A stretch of DNA of 64,000 bases from Mesorhizobium sp. M2D.F.Ca.ET.226.01.1.1 (GTDB taxonomy: Bacteria > Pseudomonadota > Alphaproteobacteria > Rhizobiales > Rhizobiaceae): positions 1-64,000 of the forward strand of contig NZ_RZOY02000017.1 in NCBI RefSeq assembly GCF_004022705.2, written 5' to 3'. The notes under the pieces are model-generated. The model saw only the letters and a list, made by a program, of their open reading frames with translations, ran no database searches and was not told the DNA's origin. Every line of letters starts with the position of its first letter. Within the stretch, counting starts at the first letter, position 1. The translations under genes and the position numbers were made by a program. Shown piece by piece: positions 50,997-58,212 of the stretch.

Positions 50997-52340
50997 TCAC
51001 TCACCTTTGGCCAGAAATTTTTCCAGCCAGTGGATGTCATAGTCGCCATTGGCGATATCAGGGTTGCCGACAAGGTCGCGAAACAGCGGCAGCGTCGTCT
51101 TGATGCCGTCGACGACGAACTCGTCGAGCGCGCGGCGCAGCCGCATCATGCATTCGACGCGGTTGCGGCCATGCACGATCAGCTTGCCGATCAGGCTGTC
51201 GTAATAGGGCGGGATCTTGTAGCCGGAATAGACGCCGGAATCGACGCGAACGCCGAGACCGCCGGGCGTGTGGAAATGCGTGATCGTGCCGGGCGAGGGC
51301 GTGAAGGTGCGCGGGTCCTCGGCGTTGATGCGGCACTCGATGGCATGGCCGTTGAACTTGATGTCCTCCTGCCTGACCGACAGCCCGGCGCCGGAAGCGA
51401 CGCGGATCTGCTCATGCACGAGATCGATGCCGGTGATCGCTTCGGTCACCGGATGCTCGACCTGCAGGCGCGTGTTCATCTCGATGAAATAGAACTCGCC
51501 ATTCTCGTAGAGGAACTCGATCGTGCCGGCGCCGGAATAGCCGAGATCGGCGATCGCCTTGGCGCAGATGCCGCCGATGCGCGAACGCTCCTCGGCGTTG
51601 AGCGCCGGCGAATTGGCCTCTTCCCAGACCTTCTGGTGGCGACGTTGCAGCGAGCAGTCGCGTTCGCCGAAATGGACGCCGCGGCCGGCGCCGTCGCCGA
51701 ACACCTGCACCTCGATATGGCGCGGCTTCTCCAGATATTTCTCGATATAGACGGCGTCGTCGCCGAAGGCCGCGCCCGCTTCCGACTTTGCCGTCTGCAG
51801 CGCAACTTCGAGGTCCTGCTCAGTGTGCGCCACCTTCATGCCGCGGCCACCGCCGCCGGCCGAGGCCTTGATGATCACCGGATAGCCGATTTCGGCGGCG
51901 ACGCGCTTGGCTTCCTTGTCGTCGTTGATCGCGCCGTCGGAACCTGGCACGACGGGAATGCCGAGACGCTTTGCCGTGCGCTTGGCCTCGATCTTGTCGC
52001 CCATGATACGGATATGGTCGCCCGACGGGCCGATGAAGGTGATGTTGTGGGCGGCGAGAATGTCGGCGAACTTGGCGTTTTCCGACAGGAAGCCGTAGCC
52101 CGGATGCACGGCATCCGCCCCGGTGATTTCGCAGGCGGCGACGATCTGGTGGATGTTGAGGTAGCTTTCGCGCGAGGGCGGCGGGCCGATGCACACGCTC
52201 TCGTCGGCAAGCCGCACGTGCATGGCGTCGGAATCGGCGGTCGAATGGACCACGACCGTCTGGATGCCGAGCTCCTTGCAGGCGCGCAGCACCCGGAGCG
52301 CGATTTCGCCGCGATTGGCGATGAGGATTTTCTGGAACAT
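50997..52340 (-). CDS. accC: Acetyl-CoA carboxylase, biotin carboxylase subunit
   Basis: 447 residues from the ATG at 52340. FQKILIANRGEIALRVLRAC, HPGYGFLSENAKFAD, KASAGGGGRGMKVAH (ATP-grasp glycine loop), YIEKYLEKPRHIEVQVFGD and FIEMNTRLQVEHPVTE complete the enzyme, with the metal-binding EMN and catalytic RLQVEHPVTE present. It carboxylates biotin on AccB. It follows accB by 13 nt. Confidence 0.99.
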   Translation of the reverse strand: MFQKILIANRGEIALRVLRACKELGIQTVVVHSTADSDAMHVRLADESVCIGPPPSRESYLNIHQIVAACEITGADAVHPGYGFLSENAKFADILAAHNITFIGPSGDHIRIMGDKIEAKRTAKRLGIPVVPGSDGAINDDKEAKRVAAEIGYPVIIKASAGGGGRGMKVAHTEQDLEVALQTAKSEAGAAFGDDAVYIEKYLEKPRHIEVQVFGDGAGRGVHFGERDCSLQRRHQKVWEEANSPALNAEERSRIGGICAKAIADLGYSGAGTIEFLYENGEFYFIEMNTRLQVEHPVTEAITGIDLVHEQIRVASGAGLSVRQEDIKFNGHAIECRINAEDPRTFTPSPGTITHFHTPGGLGVRVDSGVYSGYKIPPYYDSLIGKLIVHGRNRVECMMRLRRALDEFVVDGIKTTLPLFRDLVGNPDIANGDYDIHWLEKFLAKGE

Positions 52341-52353
52341 CTCTTGGCTGTTC

Positions 52354-52818
52354 CTACTCAAGGACCACCAGCGGCATCCCGTACTCGACCGGCTGGGCAT
52401 CCTCGATGAGGATCGCCGTCACCGTGCCGGCGCGCGGCGAGGGGATCTGGTTCATCGTCTTCATCGCCTCGATGATGAGCAGCGTCTGGCCTTCCTTCAC
52501 CTTCTGGCCGATTTCGACGAACGGCTTGGCGTCGGGCGAGGGCGCCAGATAGGCCGTGCCGACCATCGGCGAGGGCACGGCGTTCTTGGCCGGATCGGCG
52601 GGCGCGGCGGCGGACACGGCAACCGGCTGCGCGGTTGCTGGAGCGGCGGCGATCGCCGGCAGCGGCGCGGCCACGGCATGGACGGCCTGCGACTGGCGTG
52701 ACACACGCACCTTGAGGTCGCCGAGCTCGACCTCGATCTCGGTCAGATTGGTGTCGTTCAGAATGCCCGCCAGGTCGCGGATCAGCTGCTGGTCAACACC
52801 GGTCTTTTTTATCGACAT
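52354..52818 (-). CDS. accB: Acetyl-CoA carboxylase, biotin carboxyl carrier protein
   Basis: 154 residues from the ATG at 52818. The N-terminal part forms a small helical segment, an Ala/Pro linker runs from about 60 to 90, and the biotinyl domain follows. The biotinylated Lys120 is in IEAMKTMNQIPSPRAGTV; the canonical motif is AMKM, here AMKT. VPSPMVGTAYLAPSP is the domain's first strand. It transfers CO2 between AccC and AccAD. Preceded 26 nt upstream by aroQ. Confidence 0.97.
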   Translation of the reverse strand: MSIKKTGVDQQLIRDLAGILNDTNLTEIEVELGDLKVRVSRQSQAVHAVAAPLPAIAAAPATAQPVAVSAAAPADPAKNAVPSPMVGTAYLAPSPDAKPFVEIGQKVKEGQTLLIIEAMKTMNQIPSPRAGTVTAILIEDAQPVEYGMPLVVLE

Positions 52819-52844
52819 TTTCGAGCCTTCTGTTTGGGGGCCGG

Positions 52845-53279
52845 TCACAGGCGTGCCGCCAATGCCTGCAGCGCGAGCGTGTAGCCGAGCGGCCCGAACC
52901 CGCAGATCATGCCGACAGCGACCGGCGCGACCATGGAGACGTGGCGGAAGGGCTCCCGCGCGTGGATGTTGGAGAGATGCACTTCTGCGACGGGCAAGGG
53001 TGCCGCGGCGCGAATTGCGTCATGGATGGCGATCGAGGTGTGGCTGTAGGCGCCGGGGTTGATGACGATGCCTGCCGCCTTCTCGCCGGCTTCCTGGATC
53101 CAGTCGACCAGGTCGCCCTCATGGTTGGATTGACGAAAATCGATCTTGAGCCCGAGCGCGGCACCCGCCGCCTTGCAGTCCTCTTCGATGGCCGCAAGCG
53201 TCTTGCCGCCATATATCCCCGGCTCGCGCTTGCCGAGCGCATTGAGATTGGGACCGTTGAGGACGAAAATCGTTTTCAA
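52845..53279 (-). CDS. aroQ: 3-dehydroquinate dehydratase type II
   Basis: 144 residues from a TTG start at 53279; no ATG with a ribosome-binding site is in frame nearby. FVLNGPNLNALGKREPGIYG (catalytic Tyr), FRQSNHEGDLVDWIQEAGE, INPGAYSHTSIAIHDAIR and VEVHLSNIHAREPFR match the dodecameric type II enzyme. It dehydrates 3-dehydroquinate in the shikimate pathway. First gene of the aroQ-accB-accC-aat row. Confidence 0.97.
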   Translation of the reverse strand: MKTIFVLNGPNLNALGKREPGIYGGKTLAAIEEDCKAAGAALGLKIDFRQSNHEGDLVDWIQEAGEKAAGIVINPGAYSHTSIAIHDAIRAAAPLPVAEVHLSNIHAREPFRHVSMVAPVAVGMICGFGPLGYTLALQALAARL

Positions 53280-53402
53280 TATGCCGACCTTGTTCTACGC
53301 CGACCCCAAGCCGGCGCACTGGGCCTCTATAATGGGCATAGCCGCCCGCGAAAAGAGCGCAAGTGCGTTCTTTCGCTGTCCACAGCGGCCGGCTTTTGCG
53401 CC

Positions 53403-53496
53403 TTAAAGCGCGTCGCCCGGAAACGGATTCGGGCGACGCGCTTTAAATCTTTGTTTTGACCCATGTCGTTGCCCCAGAATCGGTGCGCACTTGGGC
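53403..53496. repeat. RIME-like palindromic intergenic element
   Basis: A perfect 17-bp stem (53403-53419 with 53430-53446) with a 10-nt loop is followed by a second imperfect palindrome (CATGTCG near 53463 to CGACATG near 53502). The order and spacing resemble the elements at 17545 and 48529. It fills most of the 234-nt gap between the aroQ start and the DsbA-like gene end. No gene is visible here. Confidence 0.7.
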
Positions 53497-53513
53497 GACA
53501 TGCCTTGAGGCGC

Positions 53514-54341
53514 TTAGAGCGCGCTCTTTGCCTCTTCGATCTTTTCCGCCAGGACCTGCTGACCGAGCGCTCCGAAGATCACCTCGTTGCCAACCACATA
53601 GGACGGCGTGCCGGTGATCGACAGTTTCGTCGCAAGGTCATAGGTGCGCGAAAGCGTTTCGGCGATGCTGGGGTCCTTCATCTTCTCGCGCAGGGTCGCC
53701 TCGTCGGCGCCGAGCGAAAGCGCCACCTTGATCGCGGTCGCTTCAGTGGCACGACCCTGGCCGCCAAGCAGCGCGGTATGGAATTCGCCGTATTTCTCAG
53801 GATGCATCAGGTGGAACGCCATGGAGACGACGCTGGCCTTCTGCGAATCCGGGCTGAGGATGGGGAACTCCTTGAGCACGAAGCGCAGGTCCGGGTCGGA
53901 CTTGGTCAATGCCTTCATGTCCTCGATGGCGCGTTTGCAGAAGCCGCAATTGTAGTCGTAGAACTCGACGATCGTGACCTTGCCCTTCGGGTTGCCGACG
54001 ACGCCGTCGAAGGTGGAGTTGAAGATCTCGTCCTTGGAGTTCTTGATCACGCCAAGCGCGGCGAGCCGCTGCTCTTCTTTCTGCTTGGCCTCCAGCGCGT
54101 CCTGCACCTCGAGCAGGACTTCCGGATTCTTCAGGAGATAATCGCGGATGATGCCCTCGACCTCCTTGCGATCGATCTTGGTGTCGACGGAGGGCTTGGA
54201 GTCGGCCGAGGACGCGACCTGAACCACTTGCGCACCGTCCGCCCTCGCAACCTGCGGGTTTCCCGCCACGAAGCCGAAGGCCAGCATGCCGAGCGCCACC
54301 GCCAGGCCGCCGGCACTGCCAAGCAGGATTGCCTTGTTCAT
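53514..54341 (-). CDS. DsbA-family thiol-disulfide oxidoreductase
   Basis: 275 residues from the ATG at 54341; upstream in-frame codons lack a signal. A signal-anchor is at residues 5-25 (LLGSAGGLAVALGMLAFGFV). A charged coiled segment (about 45-95) is followed by a thioredoxin-like fold with NPKGKVTIVEFYDYNCGFCK (active CGFC) and cis-proline region ITGTPSYVVGNEVIFG. This is the Com1/DsbA subgroup (Scs-like). It acts in the periplasm in disulfide formation. It follows the M48 protease gene by 59 nt. Confidence 0.93.
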   Translation of the reverse strand: MNKAILLGSAGGLAVALGMLAFGFVAGNPQVARADGAQVVQVASSADSKPSVDTKIDRKEVEGIIRDYLLKNPEVLLEVQDALEAKQKEEQRLAALGVIKNSKDEIFNSTFDGVVGNPKGKVTIVEFYDYNCGFCKRAIEDMKALTKSDPDLRFVLKEFPILSPDSQKASVVSMAFHLMHPEKYGEFHTALLGGQGRATEATAIKVALSLGADEATLREKMKDPSIAETLSRTYDLATKLSITGTPSYVVGNEVIFGALGQQVLAEKIEEAKSAL

Positions 54342-54400
54342 GATCGTCGTTCCTTTTGCCTGTTCCGGTCCGCCTTCGTCGTCGCCGACGTCCGGGAGGT

Positions 54401-55813
54401 TCATTTGAGTTTATTAGACGGTGTGTAGTTTATAATATCCTGAGCGCGCACCCAGCGGGGTTCGCCGCGCTTCAATTTCTGTTGAGCGCGCATGGCGAAG
54501 ATCTTCGCGTTCTGATAGTCGCCCGCATAGTAATGGCCTTCGGCGGTGGCGAGGTCGGCGGCCGGAATGTCGCCCTGCTCGCCATAGGCCTGCGCCAGAA
54601 AGCGATAGGCTTCGGCGTTTTCCCTGTCGCGCGCGACGCCGTTGTTGAGCTGGGTGACCGCCTTCTTCAGCGAATCGGGCGTGCCCACCGCCATCAGCGC
54701 CTGGCCGAGCGAGACCAGCAGCAAGCCGGAGCGCGCCGGATCGAGGCTGGCCGCCTTGGCATAGGCGTCCGCCGCGTCCTGCGGCTTGTTGATCTTCATC
54801 AGGATGTCGCCGCGCAACTCCTGGAAATAGGGGTTCTTCGGCTGCTCCTTGATCAGCGCCGCCGTCTTGGTCAGCGCCGCGCCCGGATTGCCGTAGAGAT
54901 AGGCCTGCTGCGCGTCGCCATAGCGCGAGGCGAGGCTGGTCGGGTCCTTGCGCATCAGCCGCGCAACGGCCGCCTGGCCCTGCATGTAAGCGGCGATCTT
55001 GATGCGCATCATGTCATGCCGCTGCTGCAGCGCCGGCGGGTCGACAGTGTTGACGAAGGGGCTTTGCTTGACGAGCACTTCGAGGTTGGCGATCCGCTCC
55101 TGCGGCATTGGATGGCTGATCCGGTAGGGGTCGACCTGGGTGCCGGAGAGCGACAGCGCGCTCTGGAAGCGCGCGAAGGTCTTGAGCATGCCCATGCCGG
55201 ACTGGCCGGTGGCGTTCAGATAGGTGATCGCCGAGCGGTCGGCGGTGATCTCTTCGGTGCGCTGATAGGCGAGGATCGAGCGCTGCGCCATCTCGCCGCT
55301 GCCGGCCGCCACACCCATGCCGGCACCCGCCAGGCCCTTGCTGTTGGTGGTGGCGCCCGCAACGATGGCGCCGGCGCCAAGCAGCGTGGCGATGATGGCC
55401 ATGGTCTTGGCGCGGTCGAGCTGGTCGCGCAATTTCTGCTGATGCCCGCCGGCGATGTGGCCGGCCTCGTGGGCGATGACGCCGATGATCTCGTTCGGCG
55501 TCTCGGCGGTCACCAATGCGCCGGTGTTGATGAACAGGCGCCGTCCGGTGACGAAGGCGTTGAAACTCTGATCATTGACCAGAACGATGTCGATGCCGTC
55601 ATTGGCAAGCCCCGCCGCCTTGAAGATCGGCCGCGCATAGTCGCGCACCAGCGCCTCGATCTCGGCATCCCGCACCACAGGCACGTTCTGGGCGAAGGCG
55701 CTGACCGAGCTTGAGACAGCGACGGCGGCGGCAAGCAGAAGCGTCGCGAACCCGCCGGCGGTTCGGCTGAGAGAGGTCGATTCGCCAGTAAATGGTCGGG
55801 GTCGGCTCAACAT
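54401..55813 (-). CDS. Periplasmic M48 metalloprotease with TPR repeats (BepA/YfgC-like)
   Basis: 470 residues from the ATG at 55813. A signal peptide ends near residue 42 (SAFAQN). The zinc motif is in IGVIAHEAGHIAGGHQQKL (HExxH), with the third ligand in EITADRSAITYL (Glu). From about residue 270 the chain is helical with tetratricopeptide-like repeats. It resembles BepA, which controls outer-membrane protein assembly. Followed on the same strand by the DsbA-like gene; both may serve envelope quality control. Confidence 0.93.
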   Translation of the reverse strand: MLSRPRPFTGESTSLSRTAGGFATLLLAAAVAVSSSVSAFAQNVPVVRDAEIEALVRDYARPIFKAAGLANDGIDIVLVNDQSFNAFVTGRRLFINTGALVTAETPNEIIGVIAHEAGHIAGGHQQKLRDQLDRAKTMAIIATLLGAGAIVAGATTNSKGLAGAGMGVAAGSGEMAQRSILAYQRTEEITADRSAITYLNATGQSGMGMLKTFARFQSALSLSGTQVDPYRISHPMPQERIANLEVLVKQSPFVNTVDPPALQQRHDMMRIKIAAYMQGQAAVARLMRKDPTSLASRYGDAQQAYLYGNPGAALTKTAALIKEQPKNPYFQELRGDILMKINKPQDAADAYAKAASLDPARSGLLLVSLGQALMAVGTPDSLKKAVTQLNNGVARDRENAEAYRFLAQAYGEQGDIPAADLATAEGHYYAGDYQNAKIFAMRAQQKLKRGEPRWVRAQDIINYTPSNKLK

Positions 55814-55998
55814 AAGGTCCACTGGTAGACGAGCGGGCGAAAGATGAAAAGTCGGCGCCGGTAACTTCCTGCGCGCTTGTGGTCGCCACATCAATCGGGC
55901 ATTTGTGCGGCGCTGTCCTTTAACGGGGGCGGTTCAAGAGCGGTTCCGCGGCGGTTTCCGCCCGGAATTTTGCCGGACAAGCAGTTGGAAGAGGTCAA

Positions 55999-57147
55999 AT
56001 GGTCGTTTCGCTTTCGCGCCGGGGGGAAGTCGAGCCATTCCATGCCATGGATATTCTGGCCGAAGCCAATCGGCTGAAGGCCACCGGCGTGCCCGTGGTT
56101 TCGATGGCCGTCGGCCAGCCGTCGGACCCGGCGCCGGTCGGCGTGCGCGAGGCGGCGGCCGCGGCTCTGAGGCATGGCCGCATCGGCTACACCGATGCCT
56201 TGGGCCTTGCCGATCTGCGCAAGGCGATCGCGGCCCACTATGGCGAGCACTACGGCATCGATATCGCGCCGTCGCGCATTGCCGTCACGACCGGCTCGTC
56301 GGCCGCCTTCAACCTCGCCTTCCTGGCCATGTTCGATCTGGGCGACCGCGTCGCCATCGCCGCGCCCGGCTATCCCGCCTATCGCAACATCATGGCCGCG
56401 CTCGGCATCGAAATCGTCGAAATCGAGCTCGGCGCCGATGCTTATCTGGATGCCGAGCATTTGAAGGCCGCGCATCGCGGGAAGCCGCTGAAAGGGGTGC
56501 TGTTCGCCAGTCCCGCCAACCCGACCGGCGCGGTGATCCCGGCGGACGAACTCGCGCCGCTGGTGAAGACGGCCGAGGAACTCGGCATCGCGGTGATCTC
56601 GGACGAGATCTACCACCGGCTGGCCTATGCGGCGCCCGATGTCACCGCGCTGGCGCATGGCGCAGGCGTCACGGTGATCAACTCTTTCTCGAAATACTAT
56701 TGCATGACCGGCTGGCGCATCGGCTGGATGGTCTTGCCGGAAGAGCTGGTGCGGCCGGTCGAACGTATCGCCCAGAGCCTCTACATCTCGCCGCCGGAAT
56801 TGTCGCAGATCGCGGCGATCGAGGCCTTCAAGGCGACCGAAGAACTGGAAAAGGTGAAGGCCCGCTATGCCTGGAACCGCGACCTTCTGATGAAGCGCCT
56901 GCCGGAGCTCGGCTTCGCGCTCGCAGCACCCATGGACGGCGCCTTCTATGCCTTCTGCGATGTCACTCGCCATACCAATGACAGCATGGCCTTTGCGCGC
57001 AAGATGCTTGCCGAGGCGCATGTCGCGGCAACGCCCGGCCGCGATTTCGACCCATTGCAGGGCCATCGCACCATGCGCTTTTCCTATGCCGGCAGCCATG
57101 ACGACATGGTCGAGGCACTGACACGCATCGAACGCTGGCTGAAATAG
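55999..57147 (+). CDS. Class I/II PLP-dependent aminotransferase
   Basis: 382 residues, preceded by GGAAGAGG. SAAFNLAFLAMFDLGDRV, ASPANPTGAVIPADELAPLV, ISDEIYHRLAY and NSFSKYYCMTGWRIGW (PLP lysine) define the fold-type I aminotransferases. It is not identifiable to a specific substrate; aspartate or aromatic amino acids are usual. It is 5 nt ahead of the glutaminase gene, suggesting nitrogen transfer from glutamate produced by that enzyme. Confidence 0.94.
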   Translation: MVVSLSRRGEVEPFHAMDILAEANRLKATGVPVVSMAVGQPSDPAPVGVREAAAAALRHGRIGYTDALGLADLRKAIAAHYGEHYGIDIAPSRIAVTTGSSAAFNLAFLAMFDLGDRVAIAAPGYPAYRNIMAALGIEIVEIELGADAYLDAEHLKAAHRGKPLKGVLFASPANPTGAVIPADELAPLVKTAEELGIAVISDEIYHRLAYAAPDVTALAHGAGVTVINSFSKYYCMTGWRIGWMVLPEELVRPVERIAQSLYISPPELSQIAAIEAFKATEELEKVKARYAWNRDLLMKRLPELGFALAAPMDGAFYAFCDVTRHTNDSMAFARKMLAEAHVAATPGRDFDPLQGHRTMRFSYAGSHDDMVEALTRIERWLK

Positions 57148-57152
57148 AAGCC

Positions 57153-58082
57153 ATGCCGGAACTCGAGCAAGCACTGGCCGAAGTGGCCGCCGAGATGGCG
57201 GAGCGCACCGATCGCGGCGAGGTGGCGACCTACATCCCGCAGCTCGGCAAGATCGACCCCAGGAAATTCGGCATCGCCGCCGTGACCAATGACGGCCGCG
57301 TCATCCTTGCCGGCGATGCCGATCAGCCCTTTTCGATCCAGAGCGTCTCGAAAGTCTTCACGCTCACGCTGGCGCTGGGCAAGATCGGCGACGCGCTTTG
57401 GCAGCGCGTCGGCCGCGAGCCGTCCGGCAATCCGTTCAACTCGATCGTCCAGCTCGAGCACGAGAACGGGATTCCGCGCAATCCGTTCATCAATGCCGGC
57501 GCCATCGTCGTCTCCGACGTGCTGCTCGCCGGCCATCAGCCGCGCGAGGCGATCGGCGAAATCCTGCGCTTCATCCAGTTCCTCGCCGATGACGAGACGA
57601 TCATCATCGACCGCGAAGTGGCGGCGTCCGAGCGGGCCACCGGCTATCGCAACTTCGCTCTGGCCAATTACATGAAATCCTTCGGCAATCTTCATCATGA
57701 GCCGGAGTTGGCGCTGGGCGTCTATTTCCACCATTGCGCCATTGCCATGAGCTGCCGCCAGCTTGCCATGGCCGGCCGGTTCCTCGCCAATGGCGGCAGG
57801 AACCCGGCGACCGGGCATTCGGTCGTGTCGGCCGAGCGGGCACGCCGCATCGGTGCGCTGATGCTGACCTGCGGCCACTATGACGGCTCTGGCGATTTTG
57901 CCTTCCGCGTCGGCATCCCGGGCAAAAGCGGTGTCGGCGGCGGCATTTTAGGCATCGTGCCCGGGGTAGCTTCGCTAGCCGTCTGGTCGCCCGGCCTCAA
58001 CGAAAACGGCAACTCCAAGCTCGGCTCCATCGCCCTGGAGAAGCTGGCCCGGATGATGAACTGGTCGATCTTCGCGCCATAG
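57153..58082 (+). CDS. glsA: Glutaminase A
   Basis: 309 residues. FSIQSVSKVFTLTLALGKIG holds the SxxK catalytic pair, ENGIPRNPFINAGAIVVSDV the conserved middle, and GKSGVGGGILGIVPGVASLA a late glycine-rich motif. The enzyme releases ammonia from glutamine. It begins 5 nt after the aminotransferase gene, so they form one operon. Confidence 0.97.
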   Translation: MPELEQALAEVAAEMAERTDRGEVATYIPQLGKIDPRKFGIAAVTNDGRVILAGDADQPFSIQSVSKVFTLTLALGKIGDALWQRVGREPSGNPFNSIVQLEHENGIPRNPFINAGAIVVSDVLLAGHQPREAIGEILRFIQFLADDETIIIDREVAASERATGYRNFALANYMKSFGNLHHEPELALGVYFHHCAIAMSCRQLAMAGRFLANGGRNPATGHSVVSAERARRIGALMLTCGHYDGSGDFAFRVGIPGKSGVGGGILGIVPGVASLAVWSPGLNENGNSKLGSIALEKLARMMNWSIFAP

Positions 58083-58149
58083 GCAAAGTCGATATTCAGG
58101 CGAGGCCGGCCTGACCTGAATCTCGATTTGCCTTGCGATGCGGCAAACA

Positions 58150-58181
58150 AAAAATCCCGCGCCAGGCGGCGCGGGATTTTT
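58150..58181. terminator. Bidirectional intrinsic terminator between glsA and rne
   Basis: AAAAATCCCGCGCC and GGCGCGGGATTTTT form a perfect 14-bp stem with an AGGC loop. A-tract and T-tract occur on either side, so it can stop transcription from both glsA (plus) and rne (minus). Confidence 0.95.
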
Positions 58182-58212
58182 GCAAAGAAATCAGTCCAAC
58201 AATTTGAAAAGC

